From positions 21,713,249 through 21,777,248 of the forward strand of contig NC_049980.1 of the NCBI RefSeq assembly GCF_000003815.2: a DNA stretch of 64,000 nt. The letters are read 5' to 3'. Of this stretch, positions 63,001-64,000 are shown in pieces. This stretch comes from Branchiostoma floridae. Its lineage: Eukaryota > Chordata > Leptocardii > Amphioxiformes > Branchiostomatidae. How positions within the stretch are numbered: position 1 is the stretch's first letter; each line of letters begins with the position of its first letter. The position numbers and the translations under genes are program-made. The notes under the pieces were generated by a model that made no database searches, was not told the origin of the DNA, and saw only the letters and a program-made list of their open reading frames with translations.

Positions 63001-63112
63001 CCTGTAGGTGCCTGGCTCAGAGAGGCTGTTATTCTGCCTGGTTCCACCAGAAGGTGCTAGGTACAACTTACACCCATCAGCGACTGTCATGTCGTGGACA
63101 TCAATATAGCCC
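29..63112 (-). CDS. Giant modular glycine-rich repeat protein, partial (77 coding segments, 24 modules)
   Basis: One continuous reading frame can be spliced from 63112 to 29 with GT-AG introns only; I checked each junction for phase and for continuity of the repeat consensus, except across the N-gap. The coding sum is about 30.6 kb (about 10,190 codons). No initiator, signal peptide, transmembrane segment or terminal stop lies inside, so the gene continues both ways. Modules of about 425 residues repeat 24 times. They carry the signatures GGGSGGSIWI, GGGGSGGRIAVY, GGPGTVFL, GDRTGxxHVGxNQ and ENITVDDGGxLxADG. Cys is scarce and NxS/T sequons are common, as expected of an extracellular glycoprotein. 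The alternating hydrophobic/polar strands with Gly/Asn turns suggest a beta-solenoid; this is inference. I do not recognise the family by name. It could have been annotated as several genes, but the unbroken phase argues for one. Exon coordinates are in the block entries. Confidence 0.85.
3092..3143. repeat. 26-bp tandem duplication next to a splice acceptor
   Basis: ATGATATGGTCATATTTGCC followed by TCATTA occurs twice, at 3092 and 3118, differing by one base. It abuts the acceptor of the 3-kb exon (AG at 3084-3085) and so occupies the branch-point region of that intron. Confidence 0.85.
3638..4161 (-). CDS. Module 22, B and C segments (two exons)
   Basis: Exon 4009..4161 encodes VYGSYSRPVHQGSGGGG, YGGAGGSAIEIHAG and IHLDGTLENMGES. 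Exon 3638..3757 encodes SNSGGGSGGSVYLTTVMFSG and HGKINADGGNGVGLGYGGAG, and its last base starts the Gly codon finished by exon 29..3083 (GAG|GRIAVH). Both junctions are phase 1. The B segment is shortened compared with other modules: the FGSGGG part reads GSGGGG directly after PVHQ. Confidence 0.84.
4588..9994 (-). CDS. Module 21, four exons around a 3.5-kb repeat-rich intron
   Basis: Exons 9755..9994 (A/B/C: GGGDYGSLYRPVTLGSRGG, GGGRMRIIVGAIFILDGEV, AGGGSGGSAWITSG), 5932..6293 (C/D/E: HLRGHGLISSCGGQGDYNA, GGGAGGRVALHCSN, GGSGTVYLEDLRNG, FAFDQVMLQHM), 5162..5522 (E/F: EVLGDLTSIMHVRGNQTFYI, FRVIGSRVPAVYLDGRLTG) and 4588..4887 (G/A: KLQLGELKLEAEARLTYP, GGGHGGYGGG). The junction from 9755 to 6293 (ITSG|HLRGHG) is phase 1 and matches the same junction elsewhere, so no exon is missing in the long intron. 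GDRTG reads GDLTS. Confidence 0.87.
6660..7160. repeat. Tandem repeat, 73-83 bp unit, about six copies
   Basis: The anchor GGATGCGAAGTCGTTTTTAT recurs, with GGATGCGAA starting at 6738, 6818, 6891, 6974 and 7057 and a degenerate copy near 7129. Units contain GGATCCTAAAGAATCC and CTCGTATATTTGTCATGG. Short frames in all directions come from the repeat itself. It lies in the 3.5-kb intron of module 21. Confidence 0.88.
7741..8506 (-). other. Possible short nested exon pair (weak)
   Basis: If the donor after 8456 and the acceptor before 7839 are used, segment 8456..8506 (FGVWSYFISLSCGSHGE) joins in frame to 7741..7839 (KAGRHSLAVSTAGRTLDY, then RKGTEGIELGGIRA and a TAA stop). Both splice sites look good, but no start codon or upstream exon was found. 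The reading frame does not fit the phase of the giant gene's exon at 9755..9994. It could be chance, an untranslated pair or a small nested gene. Confidence 0.2.
8833..8915. repeat. Perfect 27-bp inverted repeat (hairpin)
   Basis: Arms 8833-8859 and 8889-8915 are exact reverse complements (CAAGATTACCAACAATGCAC... and its inverse), with a 29-base loop. A diverged third copy in direct orientation (GATTACCCACAATACACCGC) lies about 70 bases to the left, near 8764. It may be a MITE end or a rearranged repeat. It is inside the largest intron. Confidence 0.85.
9108..9700. repeat. Degenerate direct repeat, about 335-365 bp period, rich in GCATCCGT
   Basis: Two copies of a block start with GTAAGTATTCTTACG (9112) and GTAAGTATCCATACG (9447). 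Both pass through an ACGGATACCNACGAATGCGT motif and end in GCATCCGTCAGGATGTTGCA-type sequence (near 9267 and 9631). Short CATCCGTCAG units are amplified at the right end. It shares GCATCCG with the array at 6660-7160, so the two may be remnants of one satellite family. Confidence 0.65.
10278..14664 (-). CDS. Modules 18, 19 and 20: 3.98-kb exon plus one small exon
   Basis: Exon 10682..14664 (3,983 bp) is the longest exon in the window and holds three consecutive modules. Their C segments are GGGGSGGSIWITAEDVFKG, GAGSGGSIWIESKLVEG and GGGGSGGSIWVKSGEIEG. Their D segments are GGGSGGRIAVHTAGQNIYHG, GGGAGGRIAVYTTEKNVYQG and GGGSGGRMAIYTNIKNEFKG. Their E motifs are VGDGTALLHVHANQTYLV, VQGDGTGLLHSHSGHQF and VTGDLSGRIHMHGNQTYRL. 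It ends FTVGFL at a phase-0 donor; exon 10278..10452 continues DIKWACQFSAEFFNIYATDF and GSGAGHATYGGNG. Each copy has the short linker with DIYFTLDE or similar (for example IYFTLDEGEQTKLQELHV). Spacing between equivalent motifs is about 400 residues. Confidence 0.92.
15082..18398 (-). CDS. Module 16 end and module 17, four small exons
   Basis: Exons 18043..18398 (F/G/A: TLTNIFDMVIAPHQEVIL, HAGAVLDLSGGGHGAEEGPG), 17531..17732 (A/B: GVGAGHGGFGGSPGES, YDSVQSPSLMGSGGGNSGSG, GGRGGGYLYMELNNDLTVEG), 16808..16991 (C/D: AGGGSGGSVFIAANNMVG, GGGGSGGRIAIYTRQW) and 15082..15302 (D/E: YGFPGEVTAYGGSSRD, GGAPGTVFIEDN, YRYDEIIIKG). The split Trp codon TG|G at 16808/15302 confirms that junction. The linker between D and E is short (EEGDHYRYDEI) and has no Trp. 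The intron between the last two exons is 1.5 kb and carries an inverted-repeat element. Confidence 0.87.
15386..16466. mobile_element. Terminal-inverted-repeat element (about 1.1 kb), family uncertain
   Basis: The left end GTAACGGGGGCCGCCCTAAG and the right end (reverse complement GTAACGGGAGGTGCCCCAAC) share GTAACGGG and the inner ACGGTACG-TTTTT motif. A further internal copy of the right-end motif (AAGCGTACCGAGTTAGGCAC) lies near 16200. CTAAGACGG also occurs at the left end of the element near 37956, which hints at related families. No transposase frame is visible. It is in the 1.5-kb intron between exons 15082..15302 and 16808..16991. Confidence 0.55.
18612..21362 (-). CDS. Modules 15 and 16 in one 2.75-kb exon
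   Basis: Opens TVFIRDARNDTLIIDGG (end of D of module 14). It contains two full cycles: EVQVIRHGTLGITSNLHISK, LTGDGTGKIVV, GGTGGNAAVSSQVYGSVSSP, GGGSGGSIWITTAIFQGHG, GGGSGGRVAIHAGKIDKFTG; then NLLGDFSGTVTVLTNQTLAI, GGSHGGWGGSTADN, YGTLYEGTEFGSGGGNG, GGGGSGGTVHLVLDTLTG, SGGGGRVSIYLTSHSLFTG and AGSSGTVFIKEMQG. It ends at NSFAG (segment F) on a GCGG|GTAAG donor. GDRTG appears as GDGTG and GDFSG. No intron interrupts more than 900 codons, although equivalent places elsewhere hold about eight introns per module. A Cys-containing YSCFINASICQS precedes one loop A. Confidence 0.9.
21569..22859 (-). CDS. Modules 13 (second half) and 14 in one 1.3-kb exon
   Basis: Starts VIVNAEHLTSTAAILDPG at a phase-0 acceptor and continues through E (LGGAELMFP, LQGDKSSTLRIGDKQEVHI), F (LDLCGRIQGISEVTVRSGG) and G (LTISGGAVMTVSGD, LIINPGGSMIAEAI). 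Then come A (THGGTHGGQGGGS), B (HGSIISPEDYGTAG, GGQIKITVNGNFINNGIVEA), C (GGGGSGGSIFITAAQFSG) and D (GGGGGGRIAVHVSESKYKG). It ends GGSG at a phase-1 donor that rebuilds GGSGTVFI. A Cys-containing stretch (TKCQNPTNVP, DVMCPHGTNF, GQSCTLPQGT) lies between F and G and has no counterpart in other modules. Confidence 0.9.
23096..24093 (-). CDS. Module 13, first half (three small exons)
   Basis: Exons 23865..24093 (A/B: NNIGGGAGHAGLGGQGS, YDSFKSPNVMGSGGGG, GGGALHIIASARVENYGLIS), 23567..23649 (83 bp, the smallest exon: SSNCGGGSGGSIWVESPVL) and 23096..23295 (C/D: TFNVSGGHGFSSGGGGGGG, YISLHVNLGESKLARASLV, GGPGIVYIKDTTSSSNYDK). The Arg codon spanning the first junction (AG|A) and the Gly codon at the second fix the splice sites. 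The usual GGRIAVY reads GGGYISLHV. The second half of this module is in the 1.3-kb exon that follows. Confidence 0.86.
24361..25865 (-). CDS. Module 12, interrupted by the assembly gap
   Basis: Exons 25643..25865 (A/B: GRGTNGAGAGHGGNGG, YGDLSEPDTFGSPA, AGGGSVSLTASNVLRLDG), 25270..25392 (B/C: GGSGGASAGSVLIRTGTFEG) and 25097 down into the gap at 24952 (D: SGSDAGGGSGGRVAVHYTS, AGAAGTILLGSG). On the far side of the gap, 24851 down to 24361 carries E to G (GDRTGDVSSLPMLNVGPGQ, LSGIKELTVADSILTFGEG, EAGHLDLDYTGYMPGSGPG). The reading frames on the two sides do not match across exactly 100 bases. The gap must therefore hide an intron or an unknown length. The missing stretch is the D end and the start of E, which takes up roughly 40-80 residues in other modules. 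Confidence 0.8.
24852..24951. other. Assembly gap, 100 N
   Basis: Exactly 100 undetermined bases, a conventional placeholder length, lying inside module 12. The true length is unknown. Coding sequence runs into the gap from both sides. Confidence 0.99.
26133..28110 (-). CDS. Module 11
   Basis: Exons 27353..28110 (758 bp, A through E: ASGGGHGGSGGQGLH, YGSLYEPQDFGSPGG, VEIDGTLHADGTEP, GGGSGGSVHINTATFKG, GGGGGGRVAIHSANDTFSG, GGAGTILLRDTD, linker ARTWLVPYEDQRSFIFKEV, TSGDKTGMMHVGPSQ), 26566..26747 (F: LVYPGGQLEMSEHL, LTLAGDLLGAQDFTIGHGG) and 26133..26358 (G: FRTLTIEGGGELSVES, ASSIIVEQAATIDLSGQ). This is the last module from the N-terminal side that keeps a Trp linker. GDRTG reads GDKTG. Confidence 0.88.
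28355..33605 (-). CDS. Module 10, with a cysteine-rich insert
   Basis: Exons 33376..33605 (G/A/B: GEGKVDASGHGW, GSGASHGGGGGQG, YGNVLEPVDYGSGG), 30930..31083 (B/C: GSGGGVLQFEAENHFLLDG, GGGSGGSIWITTRHLSG), 30279..30499 (C end RVSVNGGDS plus the Cys-rich insert), 29401..29905 (D/E: AVGGGGAGGRVAIYI, GGPGTVFTSNPS, linker KTTWQTSSNQ, LHGDGSGILHTSPDHHLY), 29132..29241 (F, VHLDGTLDGLEDLTIGSG), 28739..28909 (F/G) and 28355..28466 (G, MSAESILVDKAAEVDTSG). GDRTG has become GDGSG. The 2.3-kb intron before 30930..31083 is the second largest in the gene. Confidence 0.86.
30279..30499 (-). other. Cysteine-rich insert (furin-like spacing) in module 10
   Basis: This exon begins with normal module sequence (GRVSVNGGDS), then has CVAHCNRCIEGRCLQC, YYWKPYDCVRRC and RYCRN before returning to frame at AVGGGGAGGRVAIY in the next exon. 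At least eight Cys lie within about 60 residues, while most of the protein has almost none. The CxxCxxxxC...C spacing recalls furin-like or growth-factor-receptor Cys-rich repeats; this is pattern inference only. It sits exactly between segments C and D, where other modules have only a Gly-rich loop. Confidence 0.6.
31084..33375. other. Second-largest intron (2.29 kb), nothing recognised
   Basis: Between exons 30930..31083 and 33376..33605. Base composition is mixed, with some CpG-containing stretches near 31350-32050 and 32800-33330. Short frames occur on both strands (for example around 31521-31910 and 31836-32066), but none shows a domain, repeat or splice pattern I can support. I saw no clear terminal inverted repeats. 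The region may be an old transposon or a nested promoter. Confidence 0.5.
33773..35461 (-). CDS. Module 9
   Basis: Exons 35142..35461 (A/B/C: GVGPGAGLTHANRG, GTGGSHGGSGGAAS, YGSFLLPQEFGSGGGNSGG, IEGVLSANGQDS, GGGGSGGSLQLTTRKLEG), 34718..34918 (D, GGGGGGRMALYFELMDFDG and GASGTVFFKQQ), 34245..34502 (linker SRRTWVPLPEDQAEDHVL, E: LAGDHTGTVHVDHGE) and 33773..34082 (F/G: NGTMGLPHNTYLQDTTLTLY, GGKLQGVETLDISLDG). GDRTG is GDHTG. All four exons join in clean frame; two of the three junctions are phase 0. Confidence 0.88.
35718..39003 (-). CDS. Module 8
   Basis: Exons 38833..39003 (A/B, GSSGAGHGGNGGQGNS, HGSFLVPNTFGRDGG), 37591..37848 (B/C/D, GGGRMFMNISNALVVDGF, GGGSGGSIWMETHIFDG, GGGGAGGRAAVYY), 36584..37207 (D to F: GGPGTVYLHRLQ, linker TIAWILPEELSKIADR, IIDELHLYGGAHLGFL, LHGDRSGKMHIGFNQTLY, MDLTIYPGGL), 36150..36295 (F/G) and 35718..35829 (VHGGGVITSTNLHL, VDVKGSINVDGSGHSAG). 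GDRTG reads GDRSG. The linker between the D end and the Trp is about 40 residues longer than in modules 2-4. The intron between the first two exons holds a terminal-inverted-repeat element. Confidence 0.87.
37947..38648. mobile_element. Terminal-inverted-repeat element (about 700 bp), family uncertain
   Basis: The left end CTCTGTTGAGCTAAGACGGC and the right end (reverse complement CTCTGTTGGCTTAAGACAGC) form an imperfect inverted repeat. Inner copies of TAGTCCCAGCT near 38173 and its inverse near 38455 add a second nested inverted pair. The left part contains GTTCGAA-type palindromes unlike the neighbouring introns. No coding capacity and no clear target duplication. It fills most of the intron between exons 37591..37848 and 38833..39003. 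Confidence 0.55.
39403..44739 (-). CDS. Module 7, with a second galactose-binding-like insert
   Basis: Exons 44506..44739 (G/A, EFHADMSGHSADEGPGAG, GGGHGGRGGRS, then B), 44015..44182 (B/C, GGGGAGGSILLTVGHLDG), 43235..43721 (D, GGAGSGGRIAVYY and AGSGTVYIEG, then insert), 42831..42975 (insert), 42027..42200 (insert end and linker SAWVVAEEEPSRHFEFDE), 41618..41840 (E, VHGGGGLSLEGEGSRL and VTGDYSGLVTMREGQ), 39729..39919 (F/G, HFDTIQNLTVGSGCKFVL) and 39403..39505 (G). The GDRTG motif has drifted to GDYSG. The introns on either side of 41618..41840 and 42027..42200 carry a pogo-like element and a MITE. Confidence 0.84.
40149..41515. mobile_element. Non-autonomous pogo/Tigger-like element with TA duplication
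   Basis: TA precedes CAGTGGATTCCGCTTAATTG (from 40151). The right end, reverse complemented, reads CAGTGGATTCCAATTATTCG and stops at 41513, followed by TA. Subterminal ATCCAATT/GGATAATT motifs recur at both ends. The CAG...CTG ends, TA target and motif style fit pogo/Tigger-type Tc1-mariner elements. At 1.36 kb, with only short frames (the longest near 41036-41353 shows no transposase motif), it appears non-autonomous. It accounts for most of the 1.7-kb intron between exons 39729..39919 and 41618..41840. Confidence 0.72.
42027..43721 (-). other. Inserted F5/8-type (galactose-binding-like) domain in module 7
   Basis: The insert starts after the D-segment end (HRILRVDNNQESSPEP) in exon 43235..43721, passes through exon 42831..42975 and ends in 42027..42200. 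Visible elements: FVSYSGVTVQTTGPAYH, NDYWYSLSRI, the strand run TITFTLPFTLYIDHLRIF, a Cys (MCTDS), DGYIETLGCGTQQEVDQY, AVVQLGRNVEKIYVKLAARG and AIQLFARENPN. Order and hydrophobic spacing match the insert of module 5 (SYTSRGGVSIT, DYYWLP, NTIRVF, VRMYVEG, VEIYVNG), so the two are probably homologous copies. The fold call is inference. Confidence 0.55.
42272..42600. mobile_element. Inverted-repeat MITE built from CTTGAGATTTTT microrepeats
   Basis: The left end CATTGAAAATGAAAAAATCT is matched by the right end, whose reverse complement is CATTGAAAATAAAAAAATCT. The 329-bp interior is made of degenerate repeats of AATCTTGAGATTTTT, with the right half switching to the opposite orientation. Both junctions to unique intron sequence are sharp, but I could not fix a target duplication. 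It lies in the intron between exons 42027..42200 and 42831..42975. Confidence 0.7.
45345..47620 (-). CDS. Module 6, seven small exons (six listed, shares its G/A exon with module 7)
   Basis: Exons 47480..47620 (A/B, GGSGGGHGGSGGRG then YGSIYQPVDYGSTGG), 47134..47298 (B, GGRGGGALKITTRHCLIDG), 46626..46802 (C/D, GGGSGGSIWLECEELDG, AGGAGGRVAIYSQ), 46265..46503 (GGSGTIYIEHQN, then linker GGITWLYHNSHSYFFDE), 45774..45952 (E, LHIQGNAHVAIL and LGDRTGVMHVGKNQ) and 45345..45673 (F/G, MREVWMEVNGTIANIDDLIV). The acceptor of the first exon is the inner TTATCCAG|GAAAC, not the earlier CGACAG, because only that one continues GPGQGY in frame. The intron between the last two exons is only 100 bp, the shortest seen. 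Confidence 0.86.
48073..52150 (-). CDS. Module 5, with an inserted galactose-binding-like domain
   Basis: Exons 51983..52150 (A/B), 51532..51684 (B/C, GASGGSGGSIVISTGALTG), 50635..51203 (D, GGSGAGGRMAVYF and SGASGTVFLQN, then the start of an insert), 49949..50166 (rest of the insert), 49569..49747 (YRHRELDSAKTWIEPESG, then E), 48892..49040 (GWLHVGYGQ), 48526..48717 (F, LLGIDDLYVFDGGLVYIDTN) and 48073..48241 (G). The A segment contains Cys (GGRGCGGYKTCRLRR), which is rare in this protein. The GDRTG motif appears as GDKTG split by an intron. The acceptor for 51983..52150 was set at CCCCAG|GAACC because it keeps frame with GPG from the preceding exon. Confidence 0.85.
48718..49568. other. Ordinary introns around 48.7-49.6 kb
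   Basis: Apart from exon 48892..49040, this stretch is AT-rich intron with a run of TATA-like dinucleotides near 49200-49230 and no other recognisable element. The other introns longer than 300 bases not listed separately (for example 3084-3637, 4162-4587, 5523-5931, 26748-27352, 44740-45344 and 55380-55927 outside its repeat) likewise show nothing beyond splice signals and scattered TACATGTA palindromes. Confidence 0.6.
49949..51203 (-). other. Inserted F5/8-type (galactose-binding-like) domain in module 5
   Basis: The insert lies after the conserved D-segment end (ATLRVDNKGRASTNHE) and before the Trp linker. It runs from about 50930 in exon 50635..51203 through exon 49949..50166. Visible features: a Tyr/Trp-rich start (NYYRCCHPHYN, YYWLPYMF), a hydrophobic strand series (SVVLTFGLNNVYFVNTIRVF), CACQSKFK, then SFVNLPVRREAQTVRMYVEG and LSEVEIYVNG. 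The last pattern resembles the closing strands of discoidin/F5/8C domains, which often bind sugars or lipids. The fold assignment is inference from pattern only. A related insert occurs in module 7. Confidence 0.55.
51301..51510 (+). mobile_element. tRNA-derived SINE
   Basis: Begins CCCGCGTGGCGCAATCGGCA, with an RNA polymerase III A-box (TGGCGCAATCGG at 51307-51318) and a B-box (GAGTTCAACCC at 51350-51360). Next comes a SINE-body-like GTGCCCTTGGGAAAGACACT and a GAAAGAAGAAGAA tail near 51510. The tRNA-like head cannot fold into a full cloverleaf and the tail is unlike a tRNA gene, so this is a SINE. It lies antisense to the host gene, in the intron between exons 50635..51203 and 51532..51684. 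Confidence 0.8.
52565..55379 (-). CDS. Modules 3 and 4, mostly in one 2.2-kb exon
   Basis: Exons 55205..55379 (B, YGDLYEPYVFGSAGG, GGGVIWMNVTGTIDIDGE), 54980..55067 (C, VTANGGDADG and GGGSGGSIWMFCNIIKG, only 88 bp) and 52565..54781. The long exon starts at YGHIAANGG of module 3 and runs through its D-G segments. It then holds all of module 4 (GTPYGHLYEPFLFGSAGG, GGGSGGSIWMNCYIFRG, GGPGTVFLYQLHHEHRTL, WILPQAGEHFFAAGNHDYHF, MIGDRTGSIHVGPNQVMDL) and ends GGYLSELGPG at a phase-1 donor. Modules 2, 3 and 4 share the strings LHHEHRTL or HTHRTL and HDYHFEELQ, so they are each other's closest relatives and probably arose by recent tandem duplication. Confidence 0.88.
55681..55800. repeat. Short tandem repeat, about 30 bp x 4
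   Basis: Units of the form ATATATGGCCTCCTTCAGTC separated by AAAACATA recur with TGGCC at 55691, 55721, 55754 and 55781 (30, 33 and 27 bp apart). The array is intronic, between exons 55205..55379 and 55928..57101. Confidence 0.8.
55928..57950 (-). CDS. Module 2 (one small exon plus one 1.17-kb exon)
   Basis: Exon 57783..57950 carries segment B (YGDIYEPDQFGSAGGG, then GGGRIWFNVTNTIHIDGL). Exon 55928..57101 carries C through the next A without an intron: GGGSGGSIWMNCHLIKG, GGGAGGRIALYF, GGPGTIFLYHLHHEHRTL, the Trp linker CRGWILPNSGRHYF, YHFEELQMYKGAHLAVL, MIGDRTGTVHIATGQ, ENITVDSGGRIAADGLGY and GSGAGHGGSGGRG. A stretch of about 20 extra residues (around the sequence LYDENVFTSTVPYNVS) interrupts the E segment just before GDRTG and has no counterpart in neighbouring modules. 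The intron between the two exons contains a MITE with TTA target duplications. Confidence 0.87.
57201..57562. mobile_element. Harbinger-like MITE with TTA target duplication
   Basis: GGCCACAACAATTTAATTTC starts at 57204, and its inverted copy ends at 57559 (reverse complement GGCCACACCAATTTAATTTC). TTA flanks both ends (57201-57203 and 57560-57562). The element is 356 bp with AT-rich internal sequence and no coding capacity. A 3-bp TTA duplication is the hallmark of PIF/Harbinger transposition. It lies in the intron of module 2. Confidence 0.82.
58284..62287 (-). CDS. Module 1, the reference eight-exon arrangement
   Basis: Exons 62115..62287 (A/B, starts AGHGGRGGRG), 61833..61931 (C, GGGSGGSLFIHTELMR), 61301..61502 (D, GGGGGAGGRIAVYF then GGPGTIFFYHK), 59731..59874 (acidic linker ending SRAWFLPFHGEHELAG), 59226..59389 (E, YYFDELQIYGNAHLAVL and MIGDRTGAIHVGSNQ), 58790..58958 (F, IDLPFSVHVYEGGHIGMAP) and 58284..58661 (G, SENITVDDGGTLSADGQGY, then GGGHGGSGGHG). 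With the small exon before it this gives one exon per structural segment, so it shows the ancestral-looking exon grid best. The donor at 58284 (AAAA|GTAACT) is weaker than the others; it was chosen because it keeps frame into the next exon. The intron between 59874 and 61301 holds a piggyBac-like element. Confidence 0.85.
59903..61015. mobile_element. Non-autonomous piggyBac-like element
   Basis: TTAA at 59903-59906 is followed by CCCTTTCGACACGG. The other end reads CAGTGTCAAGAGGG followed by TTAA at 61012-61015. The termini are imperfect inverted repeats (CCCTTTCGACACGG versus CCCTCTTGACACTG) flanked by the TTAA target duplication that defines piggyBac-type insertion. The 1.1-kb interior has no transposase-length frame. 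It sits in the intron between exons 59731..59874 and 61301..61502. Confidence 0.8.
62626..63112 (-). CDS. First coding segments in window: F/G part of a module running into the first Gly/His loop
   Basis: Two exons, 62917..63112 (its first base completes a codon begun upstream) and 62626..62788. The first begins GYIDVHDMTVADGCKLYLAP, a typical F/G strand pattern, and ends KNITFQ at a CAG|GTAACA donor. The second begins IGKLHIQGDGLL, continues through VVIDDLGRLVGD and ends in the loop GSGSGSGHGSSG at a phase-1 donor. The acceptor at 63113-63114 follows a pyrimidine tract on the minus strand. The preceding exon was not found: the next 850 bases upstream are minisatellite, so this module's own start lies outside the window. 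Confidence 0.82.
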
Positions 63113-63150
63113 CTATTGGGAAAGAAAGGGGTATTATTCATATTTCAAAC

Positions 63151-63967
63151 CCAGCACCAGAGACAGGGAAACACAGTCAGCACCACGGACAGAGAAACAC
63201 AATCAGCACCAGGGACAGGGAAACACAGTCAGCACCAGAGACAGGGAAACACATTCAGCACCAGGGACAGAGAAACACATTCAGCACCAGGGACAGGGAA
63301 ACACAGTCAGCACCAGGAACAGTGAAACACAGTCAGCACCAGGGACAGGGATACACAGTCAGCACCAGGGACAGGGAAACACAGTCAGCACCAGGGACAG
63401 GGAAACACAGTCAGCACTAGGGACAGGGAAACACAGTCAGCACCAGAGACAGAGAAACACATTCAGCACCAGGGACAGGGAAACACAGTCAGCACCAGGG
63501 ACAGGGAAACACAGTCAGCACCAGAGACAGAGAAACACATTCAGCACCAGGGACAGGGAAACACAGTCAGCACCAGGGACAGGGAAACACAGTCAGCACC
63601 AGAGACAGAGAAACACATTCAGCACCAGGGGCAGGGAAACACAGTCAGCACCAGGGACAGGGAAACAGTCAGCACCAGGGACAGGGAAACACAGTCCACA
63701 CCAGGGACAGGGAAACATAGTCAGCACCAGAGACAGAGAAACACATTCAGCACCAGGGACAGGGAAACACAGTCAGCACCAGGGACAGGGAAACACAGTC
63801 GGCACCAGAGACAGAGAAACACATTCAGCGCCAGGGACAGGGAAACACAGTCAGCACCAGGGACAGGGAAACACAGTCAACGCCAGGGACAAAGAGACAC
63901 AGTCAGCACCAGGGACATGGAAACACAGTTAGCACCAGGGACAGGGAAACATGGTCAGCATCAGGGG
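63151..63967. repeat. 26-bp minisatellite (about 31 copies) with a 78-bp higher-order unit
   Basis: The unit is AGCACCAGGGACAGGGAAAC followed by ACAGTC (26 bp). A variant with GAGACAGAGAAACACATT recurs every third unit: it starts at 63445, 63523 and 63601 (78 bp apart), and again at 63729 and 63807 (78 bp apart). Because 26 is not a multiple of 3, a 78-bp period reads as a 26-residue peptide repeat, which opens a long plus-strand frame that is not a gene. It lies in the intron upstream of the exon at 62917..63112. Confidence 0.95.
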
Positions 63968-64000
63968 AAAATATTGAATATTGCAGACAGACAAATGCAT

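Noticed and set aside
29-63112. Assignment to PE-PGRS, silk, elastin or a bacterial adhesin because of the glycine richness
   Set aside because: The Gly loops are only part of an ordered 425-residue module with conserved non-Gly strands, and the gene is intron-rich. Resemblance to those families is compositional.
62979-63932. 317-codon plus-strand frame with QHQGQGNTVSTRDRE repeats
   Set aside because: It is the 26-bp minisatellite read through all its frames, and it overlaps the real minus-strand exon 62917..63112.
63151-63967. Regular repeats resembling a CRISPR array
   Set aside because: Units are head-to-tail with no unique spacers, and the sequence is eukaryotic.

Overview
The window looks like animal nuclear DNA. 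Coding sequence is cut by many short GT-AG introns (about 100 bp to 3.5 kb), there is a 100-N assembly gap, and introns carry cut-and-paste transposon remnants, a tRNA-derived SINE, minisatellites and frequent TACATGTA-type palindromes. From memory this is most like a lancelet (Branchiostoma) genome. That is an inference and cannot be proved from the window alone.

One gene on the minus strand fills the window. I traced 77 coding segments from 63112 down to 29. Apart from the two segments that meet at the N-gap, every donor and acceptor is GT-AG, and every phase closes so that one reading frame runs through with no start codon and no terminal stop. About 30.6 kb of the 64 kb is coding, roughly 10,190 codons, and the gene is open at both ends. 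The product is a tandem array of 24 copies of a module of about 400-430 residues. Each copy, in order, has: (A) a Gly/His loop of the type GAGHGGxGGxG; (B) a YGSxYxPxxFGSGGG...GGRGGGxIxI segment ending near IDGxIxANG; (C) a GGGSGGSIWI segment; (D) GGGGSGGRIAVY...GGxGGPGTVFL ending at a conserved IDN; (E) YxFDEVHI...GDRTGxxHVGxNQ; (F) LPxxxxVxG...LxGxLxGVxxLTI; (G) AENITVDDGGxLxADGxGY leading into the next A. The pattern (hydrophobic/polar alternation, regular Gly/Asn turns, few Cys, many NxS/T sequons) suggests a secreted or surface beta-solenoid-like protein. I do not recognise it as a named gene.

Layout from N to C (right to left): 63.1-58.3 kb and 52.2-26.1 kb are modules split into many small exons. 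57.9-52.6 kb has modules 2-4 with two long exons. 25.9-23.1 kb is small exons broken by the N-gap. 22.9-18.0 kb and 14.7-10.3 kb are long exons holding up to three whole modules each. 10.0-3.6 kb is small exons again. 3.1-0.03 kb is one 3-kb exon. The same module is therefore encoded by eight exons in some places and by a fraction of one exon in others. Two modules carry a related inserted domain resembling a galactose-binding (F5/8-type) fold, and one carries a Cys-rich insert. Modules 1-11 have a Trp-containing linker before the E segment; modules 13-24 do not (module 12's linker is lost in the N-gap).

The larger introns hold the mobile and repetitive DNA: a piggyBac-like element (59.9-61.0 kb), a Harbinger-like MITE (57.2 kb), a SINE (51.3 kb), an inverted-repeat MITE (42.3 kb), a pogo/Tigger-like element (40.1-41.5 kb), two other terminal-inverted-repeat elements (37.9 and 15.4 kb), two degenerate tandem arrays and a perfect hairpin (6.7-9.7 kb), and a 26-bp minisatellite with a 78-bp higher-order period just upstream of the first exon seen (63.15-63.97 kb).
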